Positions 61,869-64,000 of a stretch of DNA of 64,000 nucleotides are shown here, piece by piece. The translations under genes and the position numbers were made by a program. The notes beneath the pieces were generated by a model. The model worked only from the letters and a program-made list of their open reading frames with translations. It made no database searches and had not been told where the DNA came from. The stretch's first letter is position 1; the number at the start of each line of letters is the position of its first letter. Where the stretch lies: positions 32,057,375 to 32,121,374 of the forward strand of contig CAIIXF020000005.1 of NCBI GenBank assembly GCA_903813345.2, in the 5' to 3' direction. This DNA comes from Owenia fusiformis. Its lineage: Eukaryota; Annelida; Polychaeta; Sabellida; Oweniidae.

Positions 61869-62579
61869 ATTGGACGACAAGAAACTGACTAGAAGAATGT
61901 CCAACTAGAAAAAATTGAAAAACTTAGACCGGAAGTGACTTTTAATTGAATCATGACAATAAACATATTGTTATTCTTTTTTCCTAGATATCAATTAAAT
62001 GAGGCTCATAAAATTATATATTTATTTATCTTATATTATTTGAACCATAATGTAATCCAAAAAGACATACTAACATGTATCGTTTACAGATTATATGCTT
62101 TGAGATAACTCTAGATTTTTCGAAATGCACTCTGGGAATGGCCTAATGAAAATGTTACTTTTTCGATGAAAGATTCTCTAAAACGTGCATATATCTCATA
62201 ATTTCGACAACAATACAGGATATATACAGTTCCCATGGAGAATTAAGTACTGATTGCAACTTTTAAAGTCGTAAGTAAAAAAATCTAATGATTGCTTCAA
62301 CTCCCAATTTAGTGTTGAAATTTGCTGTGCAATTGCACTTTGTAGAGTCAAGAGGGAACAGTCTTTTTTTCTTTCACTTGACTTTGACTTATGAGTTTGC
62401 TCCTTCAAAATGATTAAGGCTGAGTTTATGCTAGATTCTGTTTGTTACTCAATTTGAACGTTGCCATAGCAACTATCTGGTTAAAATTTGCTTCAATACC
62501 ATAGCATGGGTATCTGATTTTTTAGAAAATTGAAAGATGAATATTTGTGACAGGTGTGAAATTATTTATTTATTCGTAA

Positions 62580-62705
62580 AGGCTAGAGTACCGACAATTG
62601 TCGGTACTCTAGACTCTGATGTGGTGGCACGCTAGAGGACCGACAAATAAATTGTCGGTACGGGAGATATGCTGTGTTTACACGCTAGAGGACCGACAAA
62701 TATTG
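62580..62705. repeat. Palindrome and GCTAGAGGACCGACAAAT repeats
   Basis: AGAGTACCGACAATTGTCGGTACTCT (62585-62610) is a perfect 26-bp palindrome. Two further copies of CGCTAGAGGACCGACAAAT follow at about 62629 and 62683, the first with its own AATTGTCGGTAC partner. Confidence 0.75.
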
Positions 62706-63895
62706 ATTTTCGAATTTTCTGGCGCATGCGCAATGCGCGGGGGGATATTTCAGATATCATACGGATATTTCGGGAACAAGTGCAAAATCCGGGGAGGGCA
62801 TTAGCCCCAGTTACCCGGGGATTACCAAACCCAGTCAAAAAATGGTAGCCCGGGAACGGGGAATGGTAGTAAACGTTGAAAACCCAATAAAAAACATGAA
62901 CAAGTAAGACGTTAGAGAGCTATTAATGCAGAGTAAACGGCTATATATATTCTAAACAGACAGGATATTTCTCCTGAGCCGATCAGGCGTAGAAAGAGGC
63001 GTTTGCTACCCATTAAATAGAAGAAAATAGCTAGAATGTATTTATTTGAAGCTTATGGTATGAGGTTCCATATCCATCCGCCAAAAGGTATGACCCCTAT
63101 ATAGTCCATTTAAAAACCTGTGGTATCATACTAAATAACCCATAGTTGGCTTCTAGGGTACCTAGTATGCCACTATTTGGTATCAAAATAAAGAGAAGTT
63201 CAACTTTCATTTGAATTACGAAAATAGGGATGTAGGTGAAAATAGTTCCAAACGTGAGCATGTTTACTACGTGTTTGCTCGTCATATCAGAATTGAGGAA
63301 GTGGTAGCAAACGCAAGTTACAATAAACGGACGCTGATATCTCAAAAAGTAACCTGACTCCCTATAATTTGATGTAGGTCAATCGAACCCCTATATGGAC
63401 AGGTGCATTTTGATATATAACACTATGGGGGGTAAGCGTTTCATAGTTGGTCACGAATGCCATGTGTGCAAAGTATTGTTATGAATTTTCGAATTCGGTG
63501 TTGGATTACGGTACTCATACCTTATAGCACAATTTTTGATGGAAGTTGCATTTGGCTCCCTTAGTTAATGGCCACGATTCCATCTCCCATGAGAGAGCTA
63601 CCAAACGCAAAGTAAACAGTGATATATTCCAAATGAGATATTTCTCCTGTGCCATGGCGTAGTAAGGGTAGAGAGCGACGGGGGCGAAAGTATCCCCTCC
63701 CCTAACTGTATATATCGACCATTAGATAGAATAAGAAAAGAGCTTTAAAATGTTTTTTAATTGAAGCTTGTAGGACAATTTTGATGGAAGTTGAATCAAT
63801 TTTTGTCGAAATAAATTATGGCTCACTACAATTGTTAATGCCTGTACGATTCCATACTGCAAAAGAAGCACTATGCCCCCCCTCAAAAGAAAAAA

Positions 63896-63968
63896 GTGGG
63901 TCCTGCCGGGATTCGAACTCGGGACCGAGTGTGTTCGAGTCCTGCTCCCTAACCACTAGGCTACCAGT
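63896..63968 (-). repeat. tRNA-like sequence / SINE head
   Basis: The minus strand has TAGCCTAGTGGTTAGGG (A-box region) and GAGTTCGAATCCCGGCAGGA (B-box region). The expected acceptor stem does not pair with the 5' side, so a functional tRNA is not claimed. Confidence 0.5.
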
Positions 63969-64000
63969 GATGAGGTTATTTCGAATGTAAAAATAGTGGA

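Larger units (their letters stand above)
61869..64000. other. SLC35B4 upstream region and repeat-rich right edge
   Basis: The SLC35B4 promoter should lie just above 61868. From 62580 come palindromic GACCGACAAAT repeats. From 62960 to 63860 there are diverged direct repeats (GATATTTCTCCTG at 62966 and 63638; TTTTGATGGAAGTTG at 63534 and 63779; TTTGAAGCTT / TTGAAGCTTG). No gene is recognised. Confidence 0.5.

Noticed and set aside
63896-63968. Functional tRNA gene
   Set aside because: A- and B-box-like strings are present, but the acceptor stem does not pair; it is more likely SINE or pseudogene.

Overview
The window is animal nuclear DNA: AT-rich, full of spliceosomal introns, inverted-repeat transposons and tRNA-derived repeats. 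The gene set (astacin protease, SLC6 transporter, a cGAS-like/Mab-21 protein, TMEM129, SMYD5, insulin-degrading enzyme, SLC35B4) together with the repeat style points to a marine invertebrate. I cannot separate a lophotrochozoan from an invertebrate deuterostome on sequence alone. I assembled exons by hand from reading frame, GT/AG borders and intron-phase agreement. Four genes came out complete with lengths close to those I recall for the human orthologues: TMEM129 354 aa, SMYD5 387 aa, IDE 1022 aa, SLC35B4 330 aa.

Layout. 1-7.5 kb: minus-strand secreted astacin metalloprotease, running off the left edge, with a 1.6-kb iteron-rich transposon and a near-perfect 175-bp-arm hairpin in its introns. 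7.5-11.4 kb: no gene, two large foldback repeats. 11.5-18.3 kb: plus-strand 3' fragment of an SLC6 neurotransmitter/amino-acid transporter. It has apparent frameshifts, a tenfold 39-bp repeat that copies its own splice acceptor plus exon start, a duplicated TM exon, and two insertions in its introns. An intronless cGAS-like receptor, broken by one frameshift, lies antisense inside its last intron. 18.3-21.9 kb: satellite and MITEs. 21.9-24.2 kb: minus-strand TMEM129 (ER ubiquitin ligase), head to head with SMYD5 (plus, 24.65-32.7 kb). 32.7-35.2 kb: repeats. 35.2-49.2 kb: IDE (plus, 24 exons) with a mitochondrial-type N-terminus, a second in-frame start, a uORF and a C-terminal peroxisomal SKL. 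49.2-52.5 kb: MITE, hairpin and SINE. 52.5-61.9 kb: minus-strand SLC35B4 nucleotide-sugar transporter with one exon present in two intact 103-bp versions. 61.9-64 kb: repeats, palindromes and a tRNA-like sequence.

The genes do not form an obvious pathway; the housekeeping ones are ordinary neighbours. The unusual biology is in exon duplication (SLC6 twice, SLC35B4 once), the tandem splice-acceptor array, the nested innate-immune-type gene, and several non-autonomous transposons whose ends can be read directly.
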